Positions 32,851-43,667 of a DNA stretch of 64,000 bases are shown here, in pieces. The stretch is taken from NCBI GenBank assembly GCA_001600415.1, contig BCJX01000001.1, positions 2,737,532-2,801,531 on the forward strand, read 5' to 3'. Under the pieces are notes generated by a model. The model did not search any database. It worked only from the letters and a program-made list of their open reading frames with translations, and was not told the DNA's origin. Position numbers and translations under genes: made by a program. The DNA is from Pascua guehoae (Eukaryota; Basidiomycota; Tremellomycetes; Trichosporonales; Trichosporonaceae). The number at the start of each line of letters is the position of its first letter. The first letter of the stretch is position 1.

Positions 32851-35311
32851 ATGGTTGGTAGCAGCACACACGGAGGCCCCGAGGCATCCGACGGCCGACG
32901 CAAGGGAGCAAGCTCGGGGACATCTGGGCCCCCGAGGAGACGACGCAAAGGCACACCGACGTGCCAATACTGCAAACGGACGTTTGTCAAGGCCGAGCAC
33001 CTGCAGGTGAGTCACATTCAGGTCGGCGGGACTCTTGGCAAACTGTTGACGCCGTGTGCAGAGACATGAGAGAAGTCGTGAGCCTTTGGGATCCCGACCC
33101 TGGCGGCAATGGGGGTGACTGACCACCGAGATACCAAGGACCAACCGTACCAGTGTGAAGGGTGCGGTAGTCTCTTTACGCGGCAAGACTCGCTCGTGAG
33201 GCACCAGAAAAAGTGCGAGAATGCACCAAAGGAGGGTGACGGCGTCGTAACGACATCGCGGGGTAGCGCAGTTCACGACACAGGCGCGGGAGACGCATCT
33301 GGACGGGGACAGCCGCTTGACACGCCCCCATGGGACGCTGAACTCGTGGGTGGTCACCACGGCACGCACTCGAACCCAGCACCACCCATCACCTCTCTTC
33401 CGTTTGCCCCGTCCGACGCGGCCCATGCGGTACCGGCGGCCACACACGACCCATTCCCGTCCTTCAGCAACCCGCCGCCCATCGACATGTCCGCGCCCAT
33501 GTTTGGCATCAGCGAGCCGTTCGACATCTGGCAGCTCTTGACGAGCGACAGTCTAGTGGGCTCAGAGAGCATGCATGCATCGCCCGACTTTTTGGATTCG
33601 CTCGGGCTCGGCAGCAACTTTCTGAGAAGCGGCGGCCGCAGCCAAGCATCGTCTGGACCAGAGGCCGGGACGGAAACGATCGCAGCGACTGATGTACCGA
33701 CTCCGGGGCAGGTGCGAGCTGCTCAGCATCCCTCGCCCGAGGTGGCGTCTATCAGGGGCGAAGAGGCCGTGAGCGAAGTCCAGTCGATTGTCAGAGATCT
33801 GGTGAGTTGTCCCGTATCTACCGCAGCTGACACCTAGTCTTCTCGGGTCACCTCGGCCTTGTCTCCCCTGTCAAGCAGGTGGCTCAACCGCTGCTTCCAA
33901 CTGTTTTGGTCCCAGTTCATTCCGACGTTCCCCGTCATGCACCCGTATACTTTTGACGTACGGGGCGCGTCGGCTCCCCTTCTCCTCAACATGATTGCCA
34001 TCGGGTCCCTGTCGTTGAGTGGGCCAGAGAATCGAGCCAAGGGGGTTGCACTCTGGCGTCTGGTTCACAAGAGCGTGGCAGGCAGCGTGAGTCGTGAGTC
34101 TGTGGTCCATGCTGACACAGCAGTGGGACCAGTTTATCGAGATCAAGGGGCCGTATGATCCTTGCAAGGGCATCCAACTTGTCCTGACTTGCCTGTTGGG
34201 CCAGGTGTTTGCAACCATGTCAAAGGTAAGGTCGCATCGAGGATGGTGTCTTGTGTCTAACGCCCAGATCAGCGATGTCGCCCAGACAGCAATGACATAC
34301 GAAGGACTAATCTTTCGATGGTCAGAAATCGCCGGCATACCTCAGTGCATCCACAGCGGCGACACCCTGCCCGACGTAATGGACGAAGAAGGCTGGCGTC
34401 GTTGGGCCGCCCTCGAGACAGCCAAGCGGGTCATACTCGGCCACTACGTGCTCGACGGCACGATCAGTGCCTCGTTTGACATTACACCTGCCGCGCGCTA
34501 TACGTTTCATCCAGTTGTGTTGGCATCCGACGACGCGTCATTCCTGGCATCCACAGTCGAGTCGTGGAGGCAGACCCTCCCCAACAACCACTCGACCACA
34601 TTCTCAAGGTTTTTCAACGCATTGATATCGCCACACGACCTGCTGCCCATATCCCCCTCGCCCTTGAACCTGCACACCGTTTTGGAACTCGTCAACTCGC
34701 TCGTCGCAGAGTGGGACAAGTCAAACGACGGCGCCATCGCCATTGCACCCATCTACTCGATCGTCCGGGCGCTCGTCCGCTTCCATCCCATCATCAAGGA
34801 CAGCCTCATCCTCGTCGCGCGCTGGCATGCCATCTCAATCTACGCTGCAAAGACCTTCTGGCGGCTCGAAAGCACAGTCCCATTCCAGCAATCGCCCTAT
34901 GGACGCCGAGCACTTCTGCACGCCGTGGCGCTGCGCACCATTGCCGAACAGTTGCCAGTCGCCACCACGACCTTTCCCGACTTTACACTCCCCATATCGT
35001 TCTTCCGCGGTGCAATGACGTTGGCCAAGAGTCCCCCCGAGCCCGTGCTGGGAGACCGTCAGCACCAGCTCAATCTGGATGTTCCCATTGATTGGGAAGA
35101 CATCGGGGTATCTGGACTGGTTGCCGACACGAGTGCCAGTGAAATGTCGCCCCATGCTCGCTACGTGCTGTTTGGCGGCACTCTTACCTCGCGCGGCGCG
35201 CCGATCATCTACCACGACGTTCACCCGTTCACAGCCATTCTGAGTGCGTTTGGGCGCATATGGCCGTCCGCCGAGACGTATGCGGCCGCCATTGACGAGA
35301 CGCTTTGGTGA
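32851..35311 (+). CDS. C2H2 zinc-finger transcription factor with Fungal_trans domain
   Basis: Six exons (32851-33006, 33062-33077, 33131-33801, 33838-34086, 34121-34225, 34268-35311) join to 746 aa. Two zinc fingers stand near the N-terminus: CQYCKRTFVKAEHLQRHERSH, split by introns and including a 16-nt micro-exon, and CEGCGSLFTRQDSLVRHQKKC, whose last ligand is Cys. A basic RRRRKGT stretch precedes them. A disordered Pro/Ser/Asp region follows to about residue 280, then the fungal transcription-factor homology domain (FQLFWSQFIPTFPVMHPYTF, LLLNMIAIGSL, WAALETAKRVILGHYVLD). This layout matches nuclear C2H2 regulators such as AmdX-type proteins. It lies 676 bp upstream of the FAD monooxygenase on the same strand; control of that gene is possible. 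Confidence 0.92.
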
Positions 35312-35987
35312 GAGGTATTCCAAGTCTGGACGTTGGGTGCAGACTGGCATTTGTGCACCGAGAACGTTGCACCTAGAACGTATGTAGGCTGAGCGTATGT
35401 ATGTACCATATGTTATTATACGTTGTATGAGTACCATGGCGGTCGATTCTCACTCGGGTATTCTTGCTAAGAAACAGCGCAGGCCCATTGATAAGCCCCA
35501 CTGTTGGGGCTTATTTGTTCCAGGTCCCCACTGTCAGCACTTCCCCCTCCTCGGACGTGCATTTTCCGCAATGACCGCCCAGTCGCGTGCATCTCTGTTA
35601 TTCTCTGTCAACGAATGGGCTCTGACTCAGATGTAAACAGCCTGAGGAAGGGGTGTCACCGGGGTACATCCGTTTCTGGGCCCATGGGCAGTGTGGCCGG
35701 TACAACATACCGACTACGCGGCGGCGGGGAAGAATGGGCGGGGACGGCGGGGCAGCGGGGCAGTTGAGGCGGGGCAGGACGCGAGTGTGGCGCCTGATCC
35801 CACAACCCCACATGTAGTACCCCGCTGGGCCCCCACTTTGCTCAAGCATCTACGTGCATGGAAGGGGGCCAAGAGAAGAGATATATGAAAGACTCGCATG
35901 CATGTTCATGTCGCTCATGCTTCCAAGGTCGACATTTTCAGTCTCCTTACTCGTCGCTCTTCACTGAACCTAGCGCCACACCAAGCG
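35312..35987. other. intergenic region with hairpin
   Basis: Holds the 3' UTR of the regulator and the promoter of the monooxygenase. Apart from the hairpin at 35491-35514, nothing recognised. Confidence 0.5.
35491..35514. repeat. perfect 10-bp hairpin
   Basis: ATAAGCCCCA and TGGGGCTTAT are exact complements around a 4-nt loop, followed by TTG and a T-rich stretch. It lies 180 bp after the stop codon of the C2H2 gene. Confidence 0.75.
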
Positions 35988-37798
35988 ATGAGTCTCCTCC
36001 AGAACAACTGTGCGCCATCCGCGGCCCAAGTGAACGGTACGGCGAATGGTACGGCGAACGGCACCACCAACGGCCACCAGAATGGCCACGCACCGACGCC
36101 TCCACACCCAGACCGGCCGCCGCTCAAGCACAACGTCCCCGTCTGCATCGTCGGCGGCGGCATCGTGGGCATGACATGCGCGCTCGTGCTGCATCAGCAG
36201 GGCATCAAGGCGCACGTCTACGAGCGGCAGCTGACGCTGTACCCCCTGCCGCGCGCGGTGGTCATGGCCGAGGACAGCCAGCACCTCCTGGCAATGGCGG
36301 GGATGAGCGTCGAGCTGGACCGGCACGTGGGCGACCTCGCGCAGCCGGATCGCTTCATCTGGCGCGGGTGGGACGGAAAGACCATGACCTACCTCGACAT
36401 GGCGGCGGTGGGGGTGTGCGGGTACCGCAACACGACGTGTTTCAGCCAGCCGACGATCGAGTCTGCGCTCGCGCTCCGGTGCGAGGCGCTGGGGATTCCA
36501 ATCTACCGCGACTGGCAGCTGGAGCGTGTCGACGAGACAAGGGACGAGCGGGGGGCCAAGACGTATACGTCGCACTTTGGGCGGTACAAGAAGACTGAGC
36601 GGGCGTACCAGACCCGCCTGCAGGTCGAGTCGGGGTACCTCGTCAGCGCCGAGGGGTGCAACAGTATCATCCGCGACCTGTTTGGCTTCAAGGAAAAGGA
36701 CTATGGGTTCACCTATGACTGGCTCGTCATCGATGTGGTAAGCTCAAAGACTAGAGTTAGAGAGTGCATTGGCTCACTGGCAGATCCCAAACGACCCCAC
36801 ACCGCGAAAGGACTGGCTGCAGGTATGCAACCCCGAGCGGCCCACGACACTCGTCTCGGGCGGCCGCCGCCGTCTCCGCTGGGAGTTTATGCGCCTCCCG
36901 CACGAGACCATTGAGCAGCTCACGAGCCCGGATGCCGTCTGGTCGTTCCTCAAGGACTACGGCCTCGACCCGACAAACTGCGAGGTCGAGCGCTCTGTCG
37001 TGTACAAATTTTGCTCGTTGAAGTGAGTCTCGAGTTTCGAGTCAGCCTGGCCACTGGAGCTGACCGTGCAGCGCCGAGGAATACTGGGACGGCGAGGGGG
37101 TCTTCCTCATCGGCGACGCGTAAGTCTCTCCCACTCAGAGTGCAAGCCACTAACATCTCAGGGCGCACCGTATGCCCCCGTTCATCGGCCAGGGCGCAAA
37201 CTCTGGCTTCCGCGACGCGGCCGCCCTCGCCTGGCGCCTCGGCATGGTCATCAAGGGCCAGGCCGCCCCCGAGCCCCTGTTTTCGAGCTTCAATCTCGAG
37301 CGCCGCGCCCATGTCGACTTTATCATCCGCTCGGCCATTGCGCTCGGCGAGCCCATCTGCCAGACCGACGTGGAAAAGGCCAAACTGCAGCACGCCGCCA
37401 TGCGCAAACACTACCTCGCCACGGGCAAAAGGGCCCACCCCGCCTTCCGGCCGGCACTCGCCGAGGGCGGGCTCTTTGATGCCCAGCACGGCGGCGGGGT
37501 CGTGTGCATGCGCCGAGGCCACCTCATGTCGCGCCACCAGCAGGGCGTAAAGTGGCACCTCATCACGTTTGAGCCCATCGAGGACGGCGCGGTCATTGCA
37601 GAGCTGGAGGGTATCGACTGCCCCCAGCTCGTCATTGAGGCCGAACACCAGGACGAGTATAGGGCGTGGTTTGAAGAGTCGCTCGCGGGGAGCCGATACG
37701 TCCTCGTTCGTCCCGACAACTATGCCTACGGATTTGCAAAGGACGAGGCGGGCGTGTCTTGCCTGTTGAGCGGGCTGGAGAAGGTCCTCGGGGTTTGA
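35988..37798 (+). CDS. FAD-dependent aromatic monooxygenase (PHBH/MhpA type)
   Basis: Exons 35988-36737, 36784-37022, 37072-37119 and 37162-37798 join to 557 aa. After a repetitive Asn-Gly-Thr leader comes the FAD dinucleotide motif VCIVGGGIVGMTCALVL (glycines at about 56-61) with an acidic residue at the strand end (YER). SAEGCNSIIRDLFG occupies the DG-motif position, and the GD motif is FLIGDAAHRMPPFIGQG (about 341-357), followed by NSGFRDAAALAWRL. A C-terminal thioredoxin-like part ends the protein. Length and order match 3-(3-hydroxyphenyl)propionate hydroxylase-like flavoproteins, which add oxygen to a phenolic ring using NAD(P)H. The true substrate is unknown. Cytosolic. Aromatic catabolism is common in trichosporonoid yeasts, which fits. 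Confidence 0.93.
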
Positions 37799-38452
37799 AA
37801 GAATCGTGGCCTGTGTGCTCATCAGAGAGGTGCCATGGGTGTGGTAGTGAGTGGGTCTCGGCGTTGTAACGACCAGGCTGTGTATATGAGAGAGTAAATA
37901 CGTGGAGATGCAATGATTCCTGCAGTGCTACCGCATTCACCGCCAGAGCCTTAACTGGTGCGAGATCGACAGCTTGATGGTTCGGCGATTGAGCGATAAG
38001 GTCGATAGGTTGACCGATGGCGTCGACTAGTTTGTTGTTGGTGAGGGTCGAGAACTATGAAGTCGTTGTAGCAATAGTGCGGGAAGGTGTGGCGATGGTC
38101 TCGAGGGCGAGGTAGGTAAGAGGGGTATTGCCGTCCACCACAGCTAAGCGATACCAACACGGGTGCGTACAGAGACGGAACTAATAGGACGACGACTGCC
38201 GAGAGATCATTATAAGGGTGTTTAGTGTAATAGTAACACGCCTGCAGGAATCCCGATGTGCAATCCTCGGAACATCCAGTCCTTTTGGCCTCTGTTCGAC
38301 TCATACTCCGTCATACAGCTGTCCACCTTCCCTGTCTTCTATACAGGCAAGGTAACTGGCGTAACACACAACTCCATGCCCGATACTCTTCCCCCAAGCC
38401 CCCAGTGACCAACCCGCATCCCAACAGGTTACCGTATCCCATCACACACCCG
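37799..38452. other. convergent 3' intergenic region
   Basis: Between two genes ending towards each other; nothing recognised. Confidence 0.5.
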
Positions 38453-39958
38453 CTACCGGTACCCCATCTCCGCCCTGCCCCTCTCGCGCACCCTCCCCGC
38501 CTCGTCCTCGGGCACGTCCTCCGCGAGGCGCCTGACCGTCTGCACAAGGTCGTCCACGGCCCGCCTCGACGTCTGATGATGCACGACGAGGCGGTTACTC
38601 CCCAGCCGGACCGGCTCGGGCAGTTGTGCAAGTGCGCTCTTGACGGCATCAAACGTCAGCCCCAGCGGCGTCGGATCGAAAAAGACCATGTTGGTATCGA
38701 CCGGCGCGAGGATTTCGCATCCTACCCCCTGCAGCCCCGCGGCGAGGTCGCGCGCCAGCGCATGTGTCCCTGCCAGACGGGGGAAGTGGTGCGTCACCGC
38801 CCAGTCGGCTTGGGCGGCCAGGTGCCCGCTCTGGCGCCAGCCGCCGCCAAAGGCTTTGCGGAACCAGCGAGCGCGGGCGATCAGGGGTGCGGGGCCGACA
38901 ATGGCTCTGGGCGGGGGTCAGTAGCTGAGTGGCGTTGAGCACCAGTAGACTTGGAGAGAGCGTAGACGCTACGAAGGTGACACTGGAGTCAGGCGTGGGA
39001 TACGTACGAGCCAATGGGGGCACCGAGGCCCTTTGAGAGACACAGCGTCGCCGAATCCACCGGCGCGAGGAGATCCCCCAGGACACTTCCGAGGGCGCGA
39101 TCCACATCCGCGGCCGCGTCGAGTGGGAGACCCCGCCGCTCGACCTCGTTGGCAGCGACGTGCCACACGCGCGCCCCGTCGAGGTGCGTGGGAATCCCAT
39201 GCGCGCGCACGAGGTCGGCGATCCGCCCCATCTCGTCGGCGGGCACCACGACGCCATTGATCGTGTTCTCGAGCATGACCAGGCACGTGGGTGCCGTGTG
39301 CATATCGGTCCCGAGCACGAGGGCACGCTCGACGTCCTCGCGCACGAGGTACAGCCCGTTGGCGGGCGTCACGGCCACCGTGAGCGCCTGGCTAAACAGG
39401 GCCGCGCCGCCCGCCTCGTGCTTGACCGTATGTGCGCGCGCGTCGGCGATGAGACTGTGCGGCGGCTGCGTGAGGTGGCTCCGCACAGAGAGCGCATTGC
39501 ACATTGTCGACGAGACGCAGAGCAGCGCCGCCTCCTTGCCCGCTAGCGACGCGAGGCGGGCCTCGAGCGCAAGTGTCGCTCCGTCCTCGCCCTCGACGTC
39601 GTCGCCGCGTGATGCTGACGACGCGAATGATACCTGTGCATCCGTCGGCATCGTGATTGTGTCCGCTGGCGAGTCAGGGGCGGTGGCCACGATGGCGGTA
39701 CAGCAGCTTTCACTCACTCCGGAAGTCGCGAGCGATCCGTGCTAGGTGTGCGACGTTGGCCTCCCCGCCATACGCCGCTGTAATGTCGGCGTCGGCGGCA
39801 TAGAGAATAGTTCTGGACGAGTGCAAGTTACGAACAGCGCTGTCGGCGGAAAGTGCGGGGCGTCCTACACGCAGCCATGGGGCACGCACTCGGGCGGGCT
39901 GGACGTGTCGAGTTCTAATCGCGGACATAGATGTCGCGCGTGTAGAGCTGCGGATCAT
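38453..39958 (-). CDS. L-threonine aldolase-like PLP enzyme with mitochondrial-type presequence
   Basis: Three exons (39718-39958, 39008-39665, 38453-38906, minus strand) join to 450 aa. The PLP fold is clear: DFRTDTITMPTDA at the start of the core, ASRGDDVEGED, HTVKHEAGGAALF, MLENTINGVVVP, THLDGARVWHVA and the PLP lysine in LCLSKGLGAPIGS. The enzyme splits threonine or allo-threonine to glycine and acetaldehyde. Starting from the ATG at 39958, about 55 residues precede the core; they are rich in Arg, Ser and Ala, almost free of acidic residues, and contain VRNLHSSRT, which looks like a mitochondrial processing site. A later ATG at 39928 would keep most of it. Organellar location is inferred from composition. 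The core alone matches the family's usual 350-400 aa. Confidence 0.88.
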
Positions 39959-40391
39959 GCTAGATAGTACGACTGGGCTCATCGATGGTGTCGAGAATGT
40001 ATCAGCAAGTGTCGCCAGACATTGAAGACGGTTCTGAATTGGGTTCATGACTCGATAGTCAGTGACGTCACGCGTCATCTCGTCTGCTGCCAGCCCAATG
40101 TTGACATGTTGCACCCGTCCATGACCCGTTGGGACATCCACGCCCATGCAATCCTGTACACATTTATCCCAGGCCATACGCCTCGTTCGCCATGCTCAAT
40201 GCTATCAACACCCCCGTGAACACTGGCCCACATCTCTATCACAGTCTTGCCGTCCGCGCTCGCTTGGGTCAGCGGCAGTCTCACCACACCCATCCCATAC
40301 AACACCCACACTCACCGTTCCGCTCGCGCGTCTGCTCTTCTTGGAGCGAAGCACCCCCAACTCTAAGCATACACAACCCCACACCTCGAGC
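39959..40391. other. intergenic region
   Basis: Promoter of the aldolase gene and 3' UTR of the thioesterase gene; nothing else recognised. Confidence 0.5.
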
Positions 40392-41053
40392 TCACAACTT
40401 GGCGCCTCCCTCACCCTCGCCCTCGACCTGGATGCGGATCGCCTCAAGCCCCTTGCGCATCTGCTCAGTCATGGCGGTCGGCCGGCGCGTTTCGGGGTGC
40501 ACAAAGACGTGTGTGAATCCTCCGACCGCTGCGGGGCTGGACGAATCCGCCTCGGCCTCTGCCGCGGCATCCGTGTCGGTCTCGGACTTTTGCTTGAAAA
40601 AGGCCACTTCGTACGTCACGCTCGAGTTGCCGAGGCGCTCGACGCGGAGGCCCAGGTCGACCACGTCGGGGAACGTGAGTGGGGAAAAGTAGTTGCAGCC
40701 ACTCGAGACGACGAGGCCGATCGGGTCCGTCGGCGCGGGGTTGGTGGGGCGCAGGCCGCAGTTGGCGATGAGGTACGAGTTGACGACCGAGTCGATCCTG
40801 GTGGTGTGTCAGTGGGTGTGCGAAGGCGGGGTTTGGTGAGCAATTGAGCAACGTGCTCGGGGAGGAGGAATCAGGAGTGGAAGAGGTTTTCAGAGAAACC
40901 AGATGTCCTCTCAAGAGAGTTCACGCACAGAAAGTTGTACACGGAATTGTTGACATGGCCGTACTGGTCATTGTCGGCCCAGCGGAGGCGGTAGGCGAGA
41001 ACGAAGGGGTAGTTTGCGCGCACGCGGGACTTGAGAGCGCGAACGGCTGCCAT
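40392..41053 (-). CDS. hot-dog fold acyl-CoA thioesterase (4HBT type)
   Basis: Two exons (40929-41053 and 40392-40797, minus strand) join to 176 aa. The 4HBT signature LRWADNDQYGHVNNSVYNF carries the catalytic Asp region and NN pair. DSVVNSYLIANCGL, GLVVSSGCNYFSPL and VVDLGLRVERLGNSSVTYEVAFF follow. Such small proteins form dimers or tetramers and hydrolyse acyl- or aroyl-CoA thioesters. An Asp/Glu/Ala-rich loop (about 20 residues with TDTDAAAEAEAD) is inserted between two late strands. No targeting signal ending in SKL is present; the C-terminus is GEGGAKL, so peroxisomal import by AKL, a PTS1-like variant, is conceivable. The start is the first ATG, in the context GCCATGGC. Confidence 0.9.
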
Positions 41054-41498
41054 GGTGGGGATGAGGCGGTGGGAGTGGGGTATGCGAAGGGGAGGTGTTT
41101 GCAAAGGTGTCAAACAGGCAGAGGATGATGAGCAGAACACAAAGCGTTGGGACGCAACAAGCAGTCGAGTTGATCAGTTGGCAAGGTTGGTCGAGCTCGA
41201 AGCCGAAGCCAAGGATGGATGCCGGTTCTCAAAGTGGCCCCGATTGCCGGAAATCCGGGGCCACCATGAAACAAGAGCCTCAATTTACTCCCGCTTTCAC
41301 GGCCAAGTCCGTTCCGTTTCAACATGGCCTTGAATCATTTCCTGTCCGCACCAGCCAAGCACTGAACATACGCCAAGTGCAATATGAACAAGACTCTTGC
41401 AGTGCAAATCTGGACATTGGTGTTTATCAAGCTGTGCGTTCAAAGCGAGCGGTATGCACACGGCAGTTTGACCAATGTTGTACAACGTCGCATGGCGC
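41054..41498. other. intergenic region
   Basis: Promoter of the thioesterase gene and 3' UTR of the next minus-strand gene; no further feature seen. Confidence 0.5.
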
Positions 41499-43018
41499 TC
41501 AGGAAGAGTTGTATCCTACGGTATGAAGCAGCCACTCATCCTGGTCGACGAGCGCGCGGTACTCGTCCCATGTACAAAACCCCAGATTCTTGTCTATCAG
41601 CTTTTCGACTTGCCGCAATGGCCACCTCGACCGTGGGTGATATGGAAACTCGTGCGAGCGCGCACCCATTGCCCTTACCGACCGTGTAATTTCCCACTTC
41701 ACTTCATCCTCCACAGCGACCCGCATGGTCCCGTACCGCACGCGCCTCATCTTCTCTGCAGCCCTATCTCGGATTTCCCTAATGGAGAGATCCTCGCCAT
41801 CCGGGGGTAGCAGTTTATCTAGTCGCAGAAGCGAATACGTGTCCTTGTCCAAGATATCCCAGGACGATGCCAAGGCGGGGTCGGGGAGGAGGATATCGTC
41901 CAAGGAATCCAGTCGCGAATGAAGCTTTTCCAACGTAAGGTAGGGTGGTCTCAAACAACGGTGCGCGACCGGAAACGCCGTGATGGGAAAGGCTTCAAGA
42001 CCGACAAGCTTGACATTGGTGGACGTAAGCACCCCCGAGACGTGAGAAAGAATTGGGTCCAGCATGCTGCAGCTTCGAAGATGAACCTCAACGTCGGCCC
42101 AGGCTGGGTCGAAGATGTAGACAATCTCCGTTGCCGAAAGCGGGCCGTTCGGAGCGCATATCCACGGACCCTCGTAAAAGTCTTCACTCCCCTCGTCACC
42201 GTCTTGAGTGTCGCCGACACGCGGCAAGAGACCGACACGAGGGACGCCAATGTGGATGACTAGTCGCCTGACACTCGTTTCGGGGTGCACGTTGCCAAAC
42301 CTCCTTGTCATCGGGCGCGTAAAGACAACAACGGTATCCGCCTGGAGGGCCTCTTCGGCAAGAGCATTGGGCCAGTCGTCGCTAATGAATCGCACCACCG
42401 GCACCGGTACATTGAGCATCGCTGTGATAGTTTGGAGACGCGAAAGAGTGCCAATGAAATCGACAGCGGCCGTCTTTTTCAGCAGTGCATCCTGTGTGTC
42501 GTCGAACTTTGCGTCGCCTTCGTGCCGAGTTGCGTTCCATCCGTGGAATGCCGGAAACTGACCGGCGCGGCTTCCTAGCGGTCTGACAATGGCTGTCATG
42601 ATAGTCGGGAGAGGGTCGCCATCGTTGGTAGCAGTATCGCAAGTTGTGGGCAAGGCGATGGTGGGCTATACGTGAGAGACTGCAGAGTTACGTGCCAACG
42701 TACCAAAGAACGAAACCCGTCGTCCGTTGGCCTAGAGGCGGGACGAGGCAGGGTGGAGTCATCGCAGCATAGGACGATGTGCTTTGCCATACGCTCATCT
42801 GCCCAGTCGCGAAGTTCACGCGATACGCCACGGAGCGTGGGAAACGCGTCGGGAGGGACGTCCGCCAGGATTGCATCAAAGATATGGGGCATCATCGAGT
42901 GGTCGATGGATGGCGGAGATACGGAGGGTGACGCGTGGGCCTCATCCGACGCGGGTGCTCTGCGCCGCTTGGTCGGATATGACGATTGGATGTCAGAATC
43001 GAGGGCGCGCTGCGACAT
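41499..43018 (-). CDS. F-box-like protein of unknown function
   Basis: Two exons (42704-43018 and 41499-42665, minus strand) join to 493 aa. The N-terminal 40 residues are basic and Ser/Pro-rich. MPHIFDAILADVPPDAFPTLRGVSRELRDWADERM resembles an F-box helix pair in wording (leucine/proline start, RGVSRELRDWA). The rest has alternating hydrophobic strands and charged helices, with no transmembrane span and no catalytic signature. Trichosporonales carry many such F-box-like orphans. A role as an SCF substrate adaptor is an inference from this one segment. The start ATG at 43018 has a CACCATG context; no upstream ATG is in frame. Confidence 0.75.
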
Positions 43019-43667
43019 GGTGGTGGTGGATGTTGTTGAAGCACGAGTCAGAGTGTGATCGTGGATCAATCAATGGATGGTTTGCATAACACCGACAGAG
43101 AGAAGCAGAGAGAGAGGGAGAGAGGACGCGGGACGGCAGGAGACTGCCGTGACTGACCCACCCATGACGTCATGGCATTTTGGCTGTGTGCCTCGAGCGC
43201 CGGGACGCGACTGCCTTTTGCTGCCATTCTGGTGGACTGCATTGTTTATACTACCGAACCAGAACCTACATAATTCGGGACTGCCTGCCTCCGTGGTGAC
43301 CTCGATCGTGTTGTATGCGTGCTTCAAAAATCAAGAGAGGTATGACACCAGCTCATGCCATTACGGTGATATTCACAACAAGGGTGGCTGTTGAACGTAT
43401 CGTTGAGGTCAAGCGATGCTCGAAAGGAGGTGTGACGAATGAACCCACACGGACCACGTCCGCAGGTATACCGGGATGACAAACGCACCATTGTCACCCA
43501 GGTAGCTGTCGTAGGGGTCGTTGGGGTTAATCGGATGTCCATGTCCCTGCGGCGTGTGCATGATGCACGAGAGCGACAACTGCATGACCTATCGAAGAGG
43601 AACACTATCGACAACTGCTAAAAGACTATTTGAGCTACAGGTACATAGGCCCCGATTAGATTCGTAA
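43019..43667. other. intergenic region
   Basis: A GA-rich stretch sits at about 43093-43128 in the presumed leader of the F-box-like gene. Nothing else recognised. Confidence 0.5.

Noticed and set aside
35491..35514. Bacterial-type rho-independent terminator
   Set aside because: The window is a fungal nuclear region, and the hairpin is not followed by a long uninterrupted T run; reported only as a hairpin.
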